64,000 bases of DNA, taken from positions 186,001-250,000 of the forward strand of contig JAIRYK010000022.1 in NCBI GenBank assembly GCA_031267795.1, read 5' to 3'. Below, piece after piece: positions 54,645-63,205 of the stretch (positions within the stretch are counted from its first letter, which is position 1; each line of letters begins with the position of its first letter). The notes beneath the pieces are model-generated. The model made no database searches, was not told where the DNA came from, and was given only the letters and a program-made list of their open reading frames with translations. The position numbers and the translations under genes were made by a program. This DNA is from Candidatus Endomicrobiellum devescovinae. GTDB taxonomy: Bacteria > Elusimicrobiota > Endomicrobiia > Endomicrobiales > Endomicrobiaceae.

Positions 54645-56303
54645 CTACATTTTGTCTGGAGAAGAAATTCCAAGCAAGCCAAGACCTGTCTGAATTATTA
54701 TCATAACACCTTCAATCAATTTAAGCCTTGCAGAAGCAAGAGCAGCGTCGTCTGTCAAAACTCTACACTTTTCATAGAATCTATGATAACTGTCTGCAAG
54801 CTCTATTAGATATACCGTAAAATGGTGCGGACTCATTGTCTTTTCTGATAATGCCAACGTATCGCAAAATGCCGCAAGCTGCTTTATCAAAGCTCTTTCT
54901 TCTTTTGAATTAAGTAAATCAAAATTTACTTTTTCATTATCGCCCGTAAGATCCACCCTGTTTTTACTCTCTTTAAAAATAGATGAGCATCTTGCATTTA
55001 CATATTGAACGTAAAAAACAGGATTTTCGCTTGATTGTTTTTTAGCAAGTTCTAAGTCAAACTCTAATTGGGAATCAGGCGCTCTAAGCAAAAAGAAAAA
55101 TCTGCAAGCGTCTTTACCTACTTCGTCAACAACAGATTTCAATGTGATAAACTCTCCACTTCTTGTTGACATTGCAACAGGCTGACCATCGCGCACAAGC
55201 GACACAAGTTGATATAAAATAATATCTAAATTTTCTTTGCTAAAACCAAGCATCTGAACACACGCTTGAATCCTTGCAACATAACCGTGATGATCCGCTC
55301 CCCAAAGATTTACTAGTTTCTGAAAACCTCTCTCAAATTTATTCTTGTGATATGCAACATCAGAAGCCAAGTAAGTGTATCTGCCGTCACTTCTTTTTAA
55401 AACTCTGTCTTTATCATCACCGAATTTTGTTGAAGCAAGCCACAAAGCATCGTCTTTTTCATAAGCATCACCTTTTTTAAGAAGATATTGACAAGCTTTG
55501 TCAACTTCGCTTTTTCCTTCTTTATCTTTAACCACCGCAATTTTCGTTTCAGAAAACCAATTATCAAACTCAACAGCAAAATCTTTTAAATCTTCTTCTA
55601 TTGTTTTTAGAATATCTTTCACAGCTTCTCTTCTAAAATCTATTTTTTCAAAACTCTTGCCTTCTGCAATAAGCCTCTTGGCAATATTAACTATGTACTC
55701 TCCTTGATAATGATCTGCAGGGAACTCAATTTTTTCACCTTTTAGCTGCTTGTACCGAATTTCAACAGAATTCGCCAAAACAAGCATTTGATTGCCAACA
55801 TCATTTAAATAGTATTCTTTTGAAACGTTATATCCTAAATGCTTTAAAATCCTTGAGATAGAATCGCCTATCGCAGCACCTCTTCCATGTCCTATGTGCA
55901 GAGGTCCAGTCGGATTTGCCGAAACAAATTCCACCAAAATTTTTTCTTTGTTGTTTGCTGCCATGCTTCCATATTTATTTTTTTCTTTAAGAATCGCTTT
56001 TAACTCTGTATATAAAACATTATTTTTAACATGAAGATTTATAAATCCTGCGCCGGCAATCTCAGCTTTTTCTATAAGATTTGGAAGTTTTTTAGATATA
56101 ATGTCTATTATCTCTTGAGCTGCAACTCTAGGATTTGTTTTAACTTTTTTAGCTATAAGCATAGCGGCGTTGGTTGCAAAATCCGCATCAATATTCTTCG
56201 GCGGAACTTCTACCGTAAAATTAACGCTTTCCGTTATACCTTTAGATTCTAAATATTCAGTGATTATACCGTTTAAAGCGGTTATTATTTTTTGTTTTAT
56301 CAT
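54645..56303 (-). CDS. argS: Arginyl-tRNA synthetase
   Basis: The ~552-residue class I synthetase has the HIGH motif as PLHIGHGRGAAIGDS, the N-terminal Add-1 domain, and a C-terminal DALR anticodon-binding domain (YVQYVNARCSSIFKE, HHFTVYLIELADSYHRFYE). The ATG at 56303 has GAGG 7 bases upstream and overlaps the nitroreductase stop (ATGA). Confidence 0.97.
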   Translation of the reverse strand: MIKQKIITALNGIITEYLESKGITESVNFTVEVPPKNIDADFATNAAMLIAKKVKTNPRVAAQEIIDIISKKLPNLIEKAEIAGAGFINLHVKNNVLYTELKAILKEKNKYGSMAANNKEKILVEFVSANPTGPLHIGHGRGAAIGDSISRILKHLGYNVSKEYYLNDVGNQMLVLANSVEIRYKQLKGEKIEFPADHYQGEYIVNIAKRLIAEGKSFEKIDFRREAVKDILKTIEEDLKDFAVEFDNWFSETKIAVVKDKEGKSEVDKACQYLLKKGDAYEKDDALWLASTKFGDDKDRVLKRSDGRYTYLASDVAYHKNKFERGFQKLVNLWGADHHGYVARIQACVQMLGFSKENLDIILYQLVSLVRDGQPVAMSTRSGEFITLKSVVDEVGKDACRFFFLLRAPDSQLEFDLELAKKQSSENPVFYVQYVNARCSSIFKESKNRVDLTGDNEKVNFDLLNSKEERALIKQLAAFCDTLALSEKTMSPHHFTVYLIELADSYHRFYEKCRVLTDDAALASARLKLIEGVMIIIQTGLGLLGISSPDKM

Positions 56304-56800
56304 TTCCAAGCCTCATACTTAATCTTTGCCAGATCCCACTTATCTTTCGGCGGATTATTATCATCAGATTTTCCTATAACAACAAGAGAAAACGCTTTTA
56401 TATTTTCAGGAAGATTCAAAAGTTTTTCTATTGCCTCCGACCTCTCTTTGTTTGAGTATATTCCGCACCAAACAGAGCCGTAGCCTTTTGACGTTGTAGC
56501 TAAAAGAATATTTTCAGTAGCTGCAGCACAATCTTGAGGTAAATAATCTTGAAAAACTAAATTTTTATCGCCAACAACCAAAATAGCCAAAGGCGCTTGT
56601 AAAATCATCTGAGCAGCCTGATGGGCAGCTGCGAGTTTTTTGTGAGTTTCTTTATCTTTTATTACAAGAAAAGATACACATCTTGAATCCCTTGCAGTAG
56701 GGGAAGATAACCCTGCTCTTAAAATATATTCTAAATCCTCTTTTTTAACGTCTTCCTTAGTATATTTGCGAACACTCTTTCTCTCAAGTAAAATATCCAT
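56300..56800 (-). CDS. Nitroreductase-family flavoprotein
   Basis: The 166-residue protein has the FMN-binding start LLERKSVRKYTKEDV, AGLSSPTARDSRCVSFLVI, and the later GYGSVWCGIYSNKERSEAI with LPENIKAFSLVVIGK. These enzymes reduce varied quinone, nitro or flavin substrates with NAD(P)H. It is translationally coupled to argS downstream, a link with no obvious functional meaning. Confidence 0.92.
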   Translation of the reverse strand: MDILLERKSVRKYTKEDVKKEDLEYILRAGLSSPTARDSRCVSFLVIKDKETHKKLAAAHQAAQMILQAPLAILVVGDKNLVFQDYLPQDCAAATENILLATTSKGYGSVWCGIYSNKERSEAIEKLLNLPENIKAFSLVVIGKSDDNNPPKDKWDLAKIKYEAWK

Positions 56801-56873
56801 TTTCTCTCCTATTAATTCAGTTGCTATCCATAAATTCTTTCAGCTCTTTCAACTTTTTTATTTTATCAGCTGT

Positions 56874-57134
56874 TTATACTGGCTTAAGAGAATTTACTTT
56901 GTAGTATTTTGCAATATTATCTCTATACACAAGAGACCCTACATCAGCGCCTTCCTGTTCATATAGCACACAATGTTTATTATACGACACAATACTGGTC
57001 ACTTCAATATTATCTAATACTCCTTTTTCTCTTTGAGAGATAATCCAGTCGGCTCTCTCTTTAAATTTCGTATATACATTAAGTATATCTTTTAAAGCAT
57101 AAATAAAAGATACAGCAAAAATCTTATTAACCAC
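56874..57134 (-). pseudogene. C-terminal remnant of a larger membrane protein (possibly DUF6056-like)
   Basis: This 86-residue frame has only a GTG start without Shine-Dalgarno, and the frame stays open upstream to about 57175 (NKNEFAQKAIQHLVV...), so it looks like the tail of something longer. The pattern RADWIISQREKGVLDNIEV ... IAKYYKVNSLKPV resembles the C-terminal end of DUF6056-type membrane glycosyltransferase-like proteins as I remember them. The rest of such a gene is absent. Confidence 0.35.
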
Positions 57135-57293
57135 CAGATGCTGTATAGCTTTCTGTGCGAATTCATTTTTATTGTAAATTATACTAAAATTCTTATTAAG
57201 CTTTCGCTATGTATATTTACAACAGTAAAATATAAAGTTTTTAAACTTAACGAAATTCTTGCAATACAAATAAAACTTTAAAAGACTCTTTTA

Positions 57294-57302
57294 TGATATA
57301 AT
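57294..57302 (+). promoter_or_regulatory. Extended -10 promoter of pcrA, leaderless geometry
   Basis: TGATATAAT fits TGnTATAAT, with TATAAT at 57297-57302. The pcrA ATG at 57313 begins 10 bases after it, the same spacing as at cca. No Shine-Dalgarno is present. Confidence 0.6.
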
Positions 57303-57312
57303 ACCCCTCATT

Positions 57313-59586
57313 ATGAAAGAAATATTAAACAAAAACTTAAATGCTAACCAACAAGAAGCAGTACTATGCACTGAAGGTCCATTAATAATATTTGCAGGTG
57401 CAGGAACTGGAAAGACTAGAGTGATAACCCACAGAATAGCGCACTTGCTATCTATTGGAGTTGCTCCTTGGTCAATACTGGCTGTTACGTTTACCAACAA
57501 AGCTGCCGCAGAAATGAAACAGAGGGTAATAGAATTATCCACTGAAACGGGCGAAAAAGTATGGATATCAACTTTCCATTCGTTTTGCGCTTATTTTTTA
57601 AGAGTTGAAGCTGTAAAAATAGGACTAAATCCTAACTTTCTTATATATGATTTCGGCGAACAAAAAAACGTAATCAAAGACTGCTTAAAAGATTTGAATC
57701 TTGACGAGAAGAAATTTAAAATATCAAGTATTGCAGATAAAATAAGCCGCTCAAAAGACGATTTAAAAACCCCTTCCGACATGGCGGCTCAAGCTGAAGA
57801 AGACGGCGATTTTATGGGTACTACAATTGCAAAAATATACCAACTCTATCAAAAAAAACTAGAAAGCTCAGCTTCTTTGGATTTTGGAGATCTAATAATG
57901 CGTACGGTTGTTTCATTGGAGCAATACCCTGCGTTGTTAGAGCATTACCAAGAGAAATATAGGTATATAATGATTGATGAGTACCAAGACACAAATCATG
58001 CTCAATATATGTTTGCAAAGCTTCTTGCAGCAAAAAACAAAAATATATGTGTAGTTGGCGATGATGACCAGTCAGTTTACTCATGGAGGGGCGCCGATAT
58101 TAACAATATTTTGGATTTTGAAAATGATTATCCTAACGCCAAAGCAGTAAAGCTGGAACAAAACTACAGATCAACGCCTAAAATACTAGAAACGGCTCAC
58201 AAAGTAGTAAAACATAACGGCGCAAGAGTAAGCAAACACTTGTGGACACAAAACACTGATGATGGAACAGTATCACTACTAAACGCTGAAACAGAAAATG
58301 ACGAAGCAGCAAAAGTCGCTGAGCTAATATCTCTAAAAAGTATGAGCGCCGAATATAACTTATCTGATTTTGCGGTTTTCTACAGAACAAATGCTCAATC
58401 GCGTACTTTTGAAGACGCTTTTAGAAGGGCAGGACTCCCATATGCAATAGTCGGAACTTTAAAATTTTACGACCGCGCTGAAATTAAAGATATCATGGCA
58501 TACTTAAAACTCATACATAATCCCAACGATAATATAAGTTTTAAAAGAATTATAAATATGCCTAAAAGAGGCATTGGAAAAACTTCTGTAGAAGCATTAG
58601 AAAAGTTTTCAATTATTAAAAATATATCTATTTGGCAAGCAATTGACTCCGCTCAAGAAGCAAATTTAAAAAAAGGAGCGGTTGCAGCTCTAAAATCTTT
58701 TTCTCTTCTTATAAAAGGTTTTATTGATTTAAAAAATAATACTTCAATCAAGGAGATGGCTGAAAAAGTTATACTGCATTCTGGATATTTAAAAGAACTT
58801 GAAGCTGAAAACTCTCCTGAATCCAGAACAAAAATAGAAAATATTCAAGAATTGATTTCGGCAATTGACGACTTTGAAAAACGCTCTCCAGACAAATCTC
58901 TTGCAGGATACCTAACGCAAATAGCCTTGATAAGCGACATAGATTCTTTAGACGAATCTAAAGGCAAAGTTACGTTAATGACATTTCATCTAGCCAAAGG
59001 TTTAGAGTTTAAAAATGTTTTTCTTTGTGGACTTGAAGAAGGTTTATTCCCTATAGGAGAATCTGCGTTTAATCCTCAAGAGTTGGAAGAAGAAAGAAGG
59101 CTTATGTACGTCGGTATGACAAGAGCTATAAAAAATCTCTATTTGTGCTGGGCTACAGAGAGAACTGTCTATGGCAAAACTAAATGGAACATGCCTTCAA
59201 GATTTATCACTGAAGCAGGATTTAGGGAAGAAGTTATTGAAAGACAACACAACATTAAAAACTTTAATCAGGGATTTTATATAACAAAATGGAATGCAGC
59301 TTCTAACAGCAAACAGTATAATAATTTTTCCAGAGCAAAAATTTCGTATAGAAGCGAAGATTCATACAAATATAGCGAATTAACTAAAGACGAGCCTCTT
59401 TATACTCCCAGTTCAGATTCAAGTCCTTATAAAATAGGGACCATCGTTTCACATCCCATTTTTGGAAAAGGCAAGATTATTGAAAAAAATGGTATTGGAA
59501 ACGATTTAAAACTTGTTGTTTTGTTTGAAACAGGGCAATGGAAGAAGCTTCTTGCAAGAGTTGCTAATTTGAGCGTTATATCCTGA
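57313..59586 (+). CDS. pcrA: UvrD/PcrA-type ATP-dependent DNA helicase
   Basis: The 757-residue SF1A helicase has Walker A AGAGTGKTRVITHRI, motif Ia FTNKAAAEMKQRV, Walker B MIDEYQDTNHAQ, motif III VGDDDQSVYSWRGA, motif V MTFHLAKGLEFKNVF and motif VI YVGMTRAIKNLYL. The C-terminal Tudor-like segment (IGTIVSHPIFGKGKIIEKNG) is typical of PcrA/UvrD and binds RNA polymerase in that family. It acts in excision repair and replication fork upkeep. Confidence 0.96.
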   Translation: MKEILNKNLNANQQEAVLCTEGPLIIFAGAGTGKTRVITHRIAHLLSIGVAPWSILAVTFTNKAAAEMKQRVIELSTETGEKVWISTFHSFCAYFLRVEAVKIGLNPNFLIYDFGEQKNVIKDCLKDLNLDEKKFKISSIADKISRSKDDLKTPSDMAAQAEEDGDFMGTTIAKIYQLYQKKLESSASLDFGDLIMRTVVSLEQYPALLEHYQEKYRYIMIDEYQDTNHAQYMFAKLLAAKNKNICVVGDDDQSVYSWRGADINNILDFENDYPNAKAVKLEQNYRSTPKILETAHKVVKHNGARVSKHLWTQNTDDGTVSLLNAETENDEAAKVAELISLKSMSAEYNLSDFAVFYRTNAQSRTFEDAFRRAGLPYAIVGTLKFYDRAEIKDIMAYLKLIHNPNDNISFKRIINMPKRGIGKTSVEALEKFSIIKNISIWQAIDSAQEANLKKGAVAALKSFSLLIKGFIDLKNNTSIKEMAEKVILHSGYLKELEAENSPESRTKIENIQELISAIDDFEKRSPDKSLAGYLTQIALISDIDSLDESKGKVTLMTFHLAKGLEFKNVFLCGLEEGLFPIGESAFNPQELEEERRLMYVGMTRAIKNLYLCWATERTVYGKTKWNMPSRFITEAGFREEVIERQHNIKNFNQGFYITKWNAASNSKQYNNFSRAKISYRSEDSYKYSELTKDEPLYTPSSDSSPYKIGTIVSHPIFGKGKIIEKNGIGNDLKLVVLFETGQWKKLLARVANLSVIS

Positions 59587-59654
59587 GCACAATTTATTTA
59601 TAATTTCTTAATTGAAAAAAGATACCTTATGTGACAATTTTTTCTTAACTCTTG

Positions 59655-59831
59655 CTAATTTTCATCTATAATTTGTTCAGATTGAATTTCTTCAGCGTTT
59701 GATTCTACTTCGTTCTGCAGCAAAGCTTTTTCGTTCTTGGTAAGAGGCGTTTTGAGCAAAGTGCTTATTGCCAGTATCACTATTACTATTAAAAGTACCA
59801 GTGCAATTCCTAATTTATGTTTGTCTTTCAT
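59655..59831 (-). CDS. Small single-helix membrane protein, unknown function
   Basis: The 58-residue protein has one N-terminal membrane helix (LGIALVLLIVIVILAIS) and an acidic tail (LQNEVESNAEEIQSEQIIDEN). The ATG at 59831 is chosen because GGAGGAG lies just upstream. It stands alone between convergent and divergent neighbours. No family is recognised. Confidence 0.55.
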   Translation of the reverse strand: MKDKHKLGIALVLLIVIVILAISTLLKTPLTKNEKALLQNEVESNAEEIQSEQIIDEN

Positions 59832-59908
59832 TTCTCCTCCAAACAATATATATTTATACACCTGCCTTTAGTATTCTATGAAATTGAATAATTTTATACA
59901 ATGCTTAC

Positions 59909-60610
59909 ATGGATTTTAAAACATTTTTTGGAATATTTGAAAAAGACATAAAACATAACTGTATTATCTGCCAAAGTTATGATATATCTTTATTTTCAGA
60001 CAAAATTTCCGTCGGTTTATTTGTAAAGTGTGCAAACATCGCAAACGCCACTGTAATAGCTTTAAAAAATAATTTTCTTGCAGGTGACGTAATTCTACAT
60101 CTAAAAAATACAATTTGCGAAAACATACTTTTATTCGGCAGCTGCGGTGGCTGCAATGGAAGAGGTTATGGCGATATAATTATAATTGACAAAGCTTATA
60201 ATCTTGAAAGTTTTTCAACTATGTTGAACTTCAAAGAAGAAACTGAGTATTCTCAATCAACACGACTCTTATTTAATGATTTTTTGGCAAAAAGCGGCAT
60301 AGCTGATATAATAAAAACAAATTCTGCATGCGTAAGCTCTTTGGTTTTAGAGTCAAATTTCTTAAGTTGGTTTAAGAAAAAAGAAGTTTCTGTCGCCGAT
60401 ATGGAATCTTCAATAATTTTTTCAGCGGCAAAACACATAAACAAAAGTGCAATAGGGTTAGCATATGTTACGGATTTTATAGGACAAGCTCCAACGATAC
60501 AGATAGATACCACAAACAAACAAAAAATAGCATCTTCTAGAAAAAAATTAGCGGAATCTCTTGTGAAATTTTGCGATAGAATTGAATATGACAACTTTAA
60601 ATGCGACTAA
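59909..60610 (+). CDS. Nucleoside phosphorylase-superfamily protein (nucleosidase-like)
   Basis: The 233-residue protein shows the PNP/UDP family layout: LLFGSCGGCNGRGYGDIIIID (purine-site glycine motif) and VADMESSIIFSAAKH (the ME-S motif that binds ribose), then a C-terminal Asp (YVTDF). It could hydrolyse a nucleoside such as 5'-methylthioadenosine, S-adenosylhomocysteine or futalosine. It overlaps the following radical SAM gene by 23 bases, so the two are co-translated. It may connect to 5'-deoxyadenosine or SAM by-product removal, an inference from context. Confidence 0.7.
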   Translation: MDFKTFFGIFEKDIKHNCIICQSYDISLFSDKISVGLFVKCANIANATVIALKNNFLAGDVILHLKNTICENILLFGSCGGCNGRGYGDIIIIDKAYNLESFSTMLNFKEETEYSQSTRLLFNDFLAKSGIADIIKTNSACVSSLVLESNFLSWFKKKEVSVADMESSIIFSAAKHINKSAIGLAYVTDFIGQAPTIQIDTTNKQKIASSRKKLAESLVKFCDRIEYDNFKCD

Positions 60611-61910
60611 CCTTATTGCAAGTAGATTCCCTCATTTTGGAATAAATAAATCAAGAGAAATTCTAAGACTCTTGCACGAAATATTAAGTATTGAAAAAAT
60701 TACAATCAGTGATATACTTGCCACATTAACGACAAAAGACTACGAATCAACTAAAAAGCAACTCCTCAAGCGCAGATACCCAAGAACTTTCGGAAAAGTT
60801 CCTTTGAGTTCTTTCTATCTGCCAAAATATGAAGTTGGTACAGCTGCAAAAGCCGAAATAACCGCCGACCAGTTCTATCCAAAAAATATTTATTATGAAC
60901 CTGAAGCAAAAAAGTCCACCTTATTTGAAAATGTAAAAATTTTATTCCCAAACTCTCAATACAATGAAATAGAATCTTTAAAAAACTTTGTTAAAAGCAG
61001 CTCGTTCACATTAAAAGATTACAATAATCGCTCCGACAATTTATTTTTAATAAAAGAAAAATATAATTTTTTAAAAAGATGTCCATGCACATCAGGTGTA
61101 GTAACTTGCGGGTATTCTATTATAAATTTAGGTATGGGCTGTATATACGACTGCAGTTATTGCTTTTTACAGGGTTATCAAAATATCCCCGGAATAGTTA
61201 TCCCTTACAATATAACAGATTACCTTGAAGATGAAAAAATTGGCAGATCAACACAAGTTCTTTTTAACTATACAAGAATTGGCAGCGGAGAGTTTACCGA
61301 CTCTCTAGTTTTTGACCATATTACAGATTTCTCAACTTTTATAGTTAATTACTTTAAAAATAAAAAAGATATATTCTTTGAGTTCAAGACGAAAAGTTCA
61401 AATATACAAAACCTTTTAAACGCAGGTGGGCAAGAAAATATTGTAGCCGCTTGGAGCGTCAACTCTAACGAAATGACAAAAAGCAATGAATTTAAAGCGG
61501 CTCCTATACAAGAAAGATTAGAATCAGCAAAAAAGTGCACACAAGCTGGGTTCAGCACTGCATTCCATTTTGATCCTATAATTTACTACCAAGATTGGAT
61601 GCGGGGATATAAAGAATCTGTAGATATGATTTTTGATATTGTTCCTAATTCAAGCATAAAATGGATTAGCCTTGGGACACTCAGAATGCCTGCCTATCAA
61701 AAAATAATTATTGAAAATCGTTTTCCAGAAACGGAAATTCTTAATGGAGAACTGCTGTTAGGACACGATTATAAATTAAGATATTATGAAAATTTAAGAA
61801 TAGAAATGTATAAATTTATAAACCAAAGAATTCAATCAAAAAAATCTAAAGCAATAGTATATTTGTGTATGGAACCAACGAAGGTATGGGATTCTGTGTT
61901 TAAAGTATAA
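60588..61910 (+). CDS. Spore-photoproduct-lyase-like radical SAM protein
   Basis: The ~440-residue protein has CIYDCSYC (CxxxCxxC) in the setting GMGCIYDCSYCFLQGYQN, typical of the SPL/SplB-like radical SAM family, preceded by the extra-Cys segment RCPCTSGVVTCGYSIIN. The Cys that donates hydrogen in Bacillus SPL is not evident at the expected place (near GSGEFTDSL). The true reaction may therefore differ from thymine-dimer repair. The ATG at 60588 lies inside the upstream nucleosidase gene. Confidence 0.8.
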   Translation: MTTLNATNLIASRFPHFGINKSREILRLLHEILSIEKITISDILATLTTKDYESTKKQLLKRRYPRTFGKVPLSSFYLPKYEVGTAAKAEITADQFYPKNIYYEPEAKKSTLFENVKILFPNSQYNEIESLKNFVKSSSFTLKDYNNRSDNLFLIKEKYNFLKRCPCTSGVVTCGYSIINLGMGCIYDCSYCFLQGYQNIPGIVIPYNITDYLEDEKIGRSTQVLFNYTRIGSGEFTDSLVFDHITDFSTFIVNYFKNKKDIFFEFKTKSSNIQNLLNAGGQENIVAAWSVNSNEMTKSNEFKAAPIQERLESAKKCTQAGFSTAFHFDPIIYYQDWMRGYKESVDMIFDIVPNSSIKWISLGTLRMPAYQKIIIENRFPETEILNGELLLGHDYKLRYYENLRIEMYKFINQRIQSKKSKAIVYLCMEPTKVWDSVFKV

Positions 61911-61954
61911 TCCTCAATGGTTAAAATAGCTTATAAAGAATACAAGAGATTCTA

Positions 61955-63043
61955 TCACAATAAAACCAAATTGTCTCTGTGTATAATTTCGTCTTCTTCA
62001 GTATCTATAATCTTCTTTATATCTATGGTTTTTTTGCCCTTTATTTTTTCAACAACACTGCTATCATAATTAGTTAGCCCTCTGGCAAAGTCCTTTTTGG
62101 TTTCTGCATTAGCTATATTTACTGTATCTCCCCTATGAAAAGTCCCGCTTATTTTGACAATACCTGCAGGGAGCAAACTTTTACCTTTGTTTAATAAAAT
62201 ATCAGCTGCTTTATTGTCAACGAATATAGTTCCTTTAGACTTTTTACTAAAAGCTATCCAAGATTTTTTAGCTTGAAGACATTGTTTTTCTGCTTTGATA
62301 ACAGTTCCTGCTTGACAATCGGAAACAATGTCTTTTAACAAATTAAGCTTTGAACCGTTGGTTATAACAGTCTCTACGCCTGAAGATGCAGCTATCTTTG
62401 CGGCAGTGATTTTTGTTTTCATTCCGCCTGTGCCTTTCCCGCTTGAAGAACCGCTTGTAGCATAGCTTTCTATGTCTTCAGTTATTTTATCAATTTTGGG
62501 TATAAGTTCAGACGTTGCCGGATTTCCTCTGTAAAAACCATCTACGTCTGTAAAAATTATAAGTTTGTCCGCATCTATGGTAGCAGCGACAAGCGCAGCT
62601 AAAGTGTCATTATCGCCAAAATTTATTTCGCTTATAGACACTGTATCATTTTCATTTATTATAGGTATCACTTTATTCTGTATTAAAACATTCAAAGTGT
62701 TCCTAGCATTTATATATTCCGCCCTTTTATCAAAAACTTCTCTAGTTAAAAGAATTTGAGCGACTGTCTTCCCATATTTTATGAATGCATCTGAATATGC
62801 ATTCATAACCAAAGGTTGCCCTACAGCCGCAAAAGCCTGCTTTTCTCTTGTGGTTTTAGGATTAGAGCACATGCCAAGCTTTGCTCTACCCACACCGACT
62901 GCACCCGAGCTTACAATTATAATTTCGTGATTGTCATCTTGAAGTTCAGAAAGACGCTGCGCTAAATTAAATATATATTCTCTGTTTAATAAACCATCTT
63001 TAGATGTAATCGTGCTTGTCCCGACTTTTATTACTAATCTCAT
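61955..63043 (-). CDS. proB: Glutamate 5-kinase with PUA domain
   Basis: The 362-residue protein has an amino-acid kinase domain (VIKVGTSTITSKDGLL, IIVSSGAVGVGRAKLGM, PIINENDTVSISEINFGDND, GTGGMKTKITAAKIA) and a C-terminal PUA domain (GKSLLPAGIVKISGTFHRGD). It phosphorylates glutamate in proline synthesis. proA is not in the window. Confidence 0.97.
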   Translation of the reverse strand: MRLVIKVGTSTITSKDGLLNREYIFNLAQRLSELQDDNHEIIIVSSGAVGVGRAKLGMCSNPKTTREKQAFAAVGQPLVMNAYSDAFIKYGKTVAQILLTREVFDKRAEYINARNTLNVLIQNKVIPIINENDTVSISEINFGDNDTLAALVAATIDADKLIIFTDVDGFYRGNPATSELIPKIDKITEDIESYATSGSSSGKGTGGMKTKITAAKIAASSGVETVITNGSKLNLLKDIVSDCQAGTVIKAEKQCLQAKKSWIAFSKKSKGTIFVDNKAADILLNKGKSLLPAGIVKISGTFHRGDTVNIANAETKKDFARGLTNYDSSVVEKIKGKKTIDIKKIIDTEEDEIIHRDNLVLL

Positions 63044-63156
63044 TTTACCTCTTATAAAAAACTTCTTCTTTTACTCAAAATTCTAACGCTTTAAAGCAAT
63101 CATGTCAAACATGATAAATAAAAATATACTGCAGATTTAAAAGGCTAAAATAACAA

Positions 63157-63186
63157 AAAAGGAGCCGCAAAAAAAGCGACTCCTTT
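63157..63186 (-). terminator. Terminator after gatB
   Basis: A GGAGTCGC-type stem paired with GCGGCTCC (one mismatch or G-T pair) around a T7-A7 loop, with A-run before and TTTTTT after on the minus strand, 20 bases past the gatB stop. Confidence 0.8.
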
Positions 63187-63205
63187 AAAAATCTAAATAT
63201 CGCAT

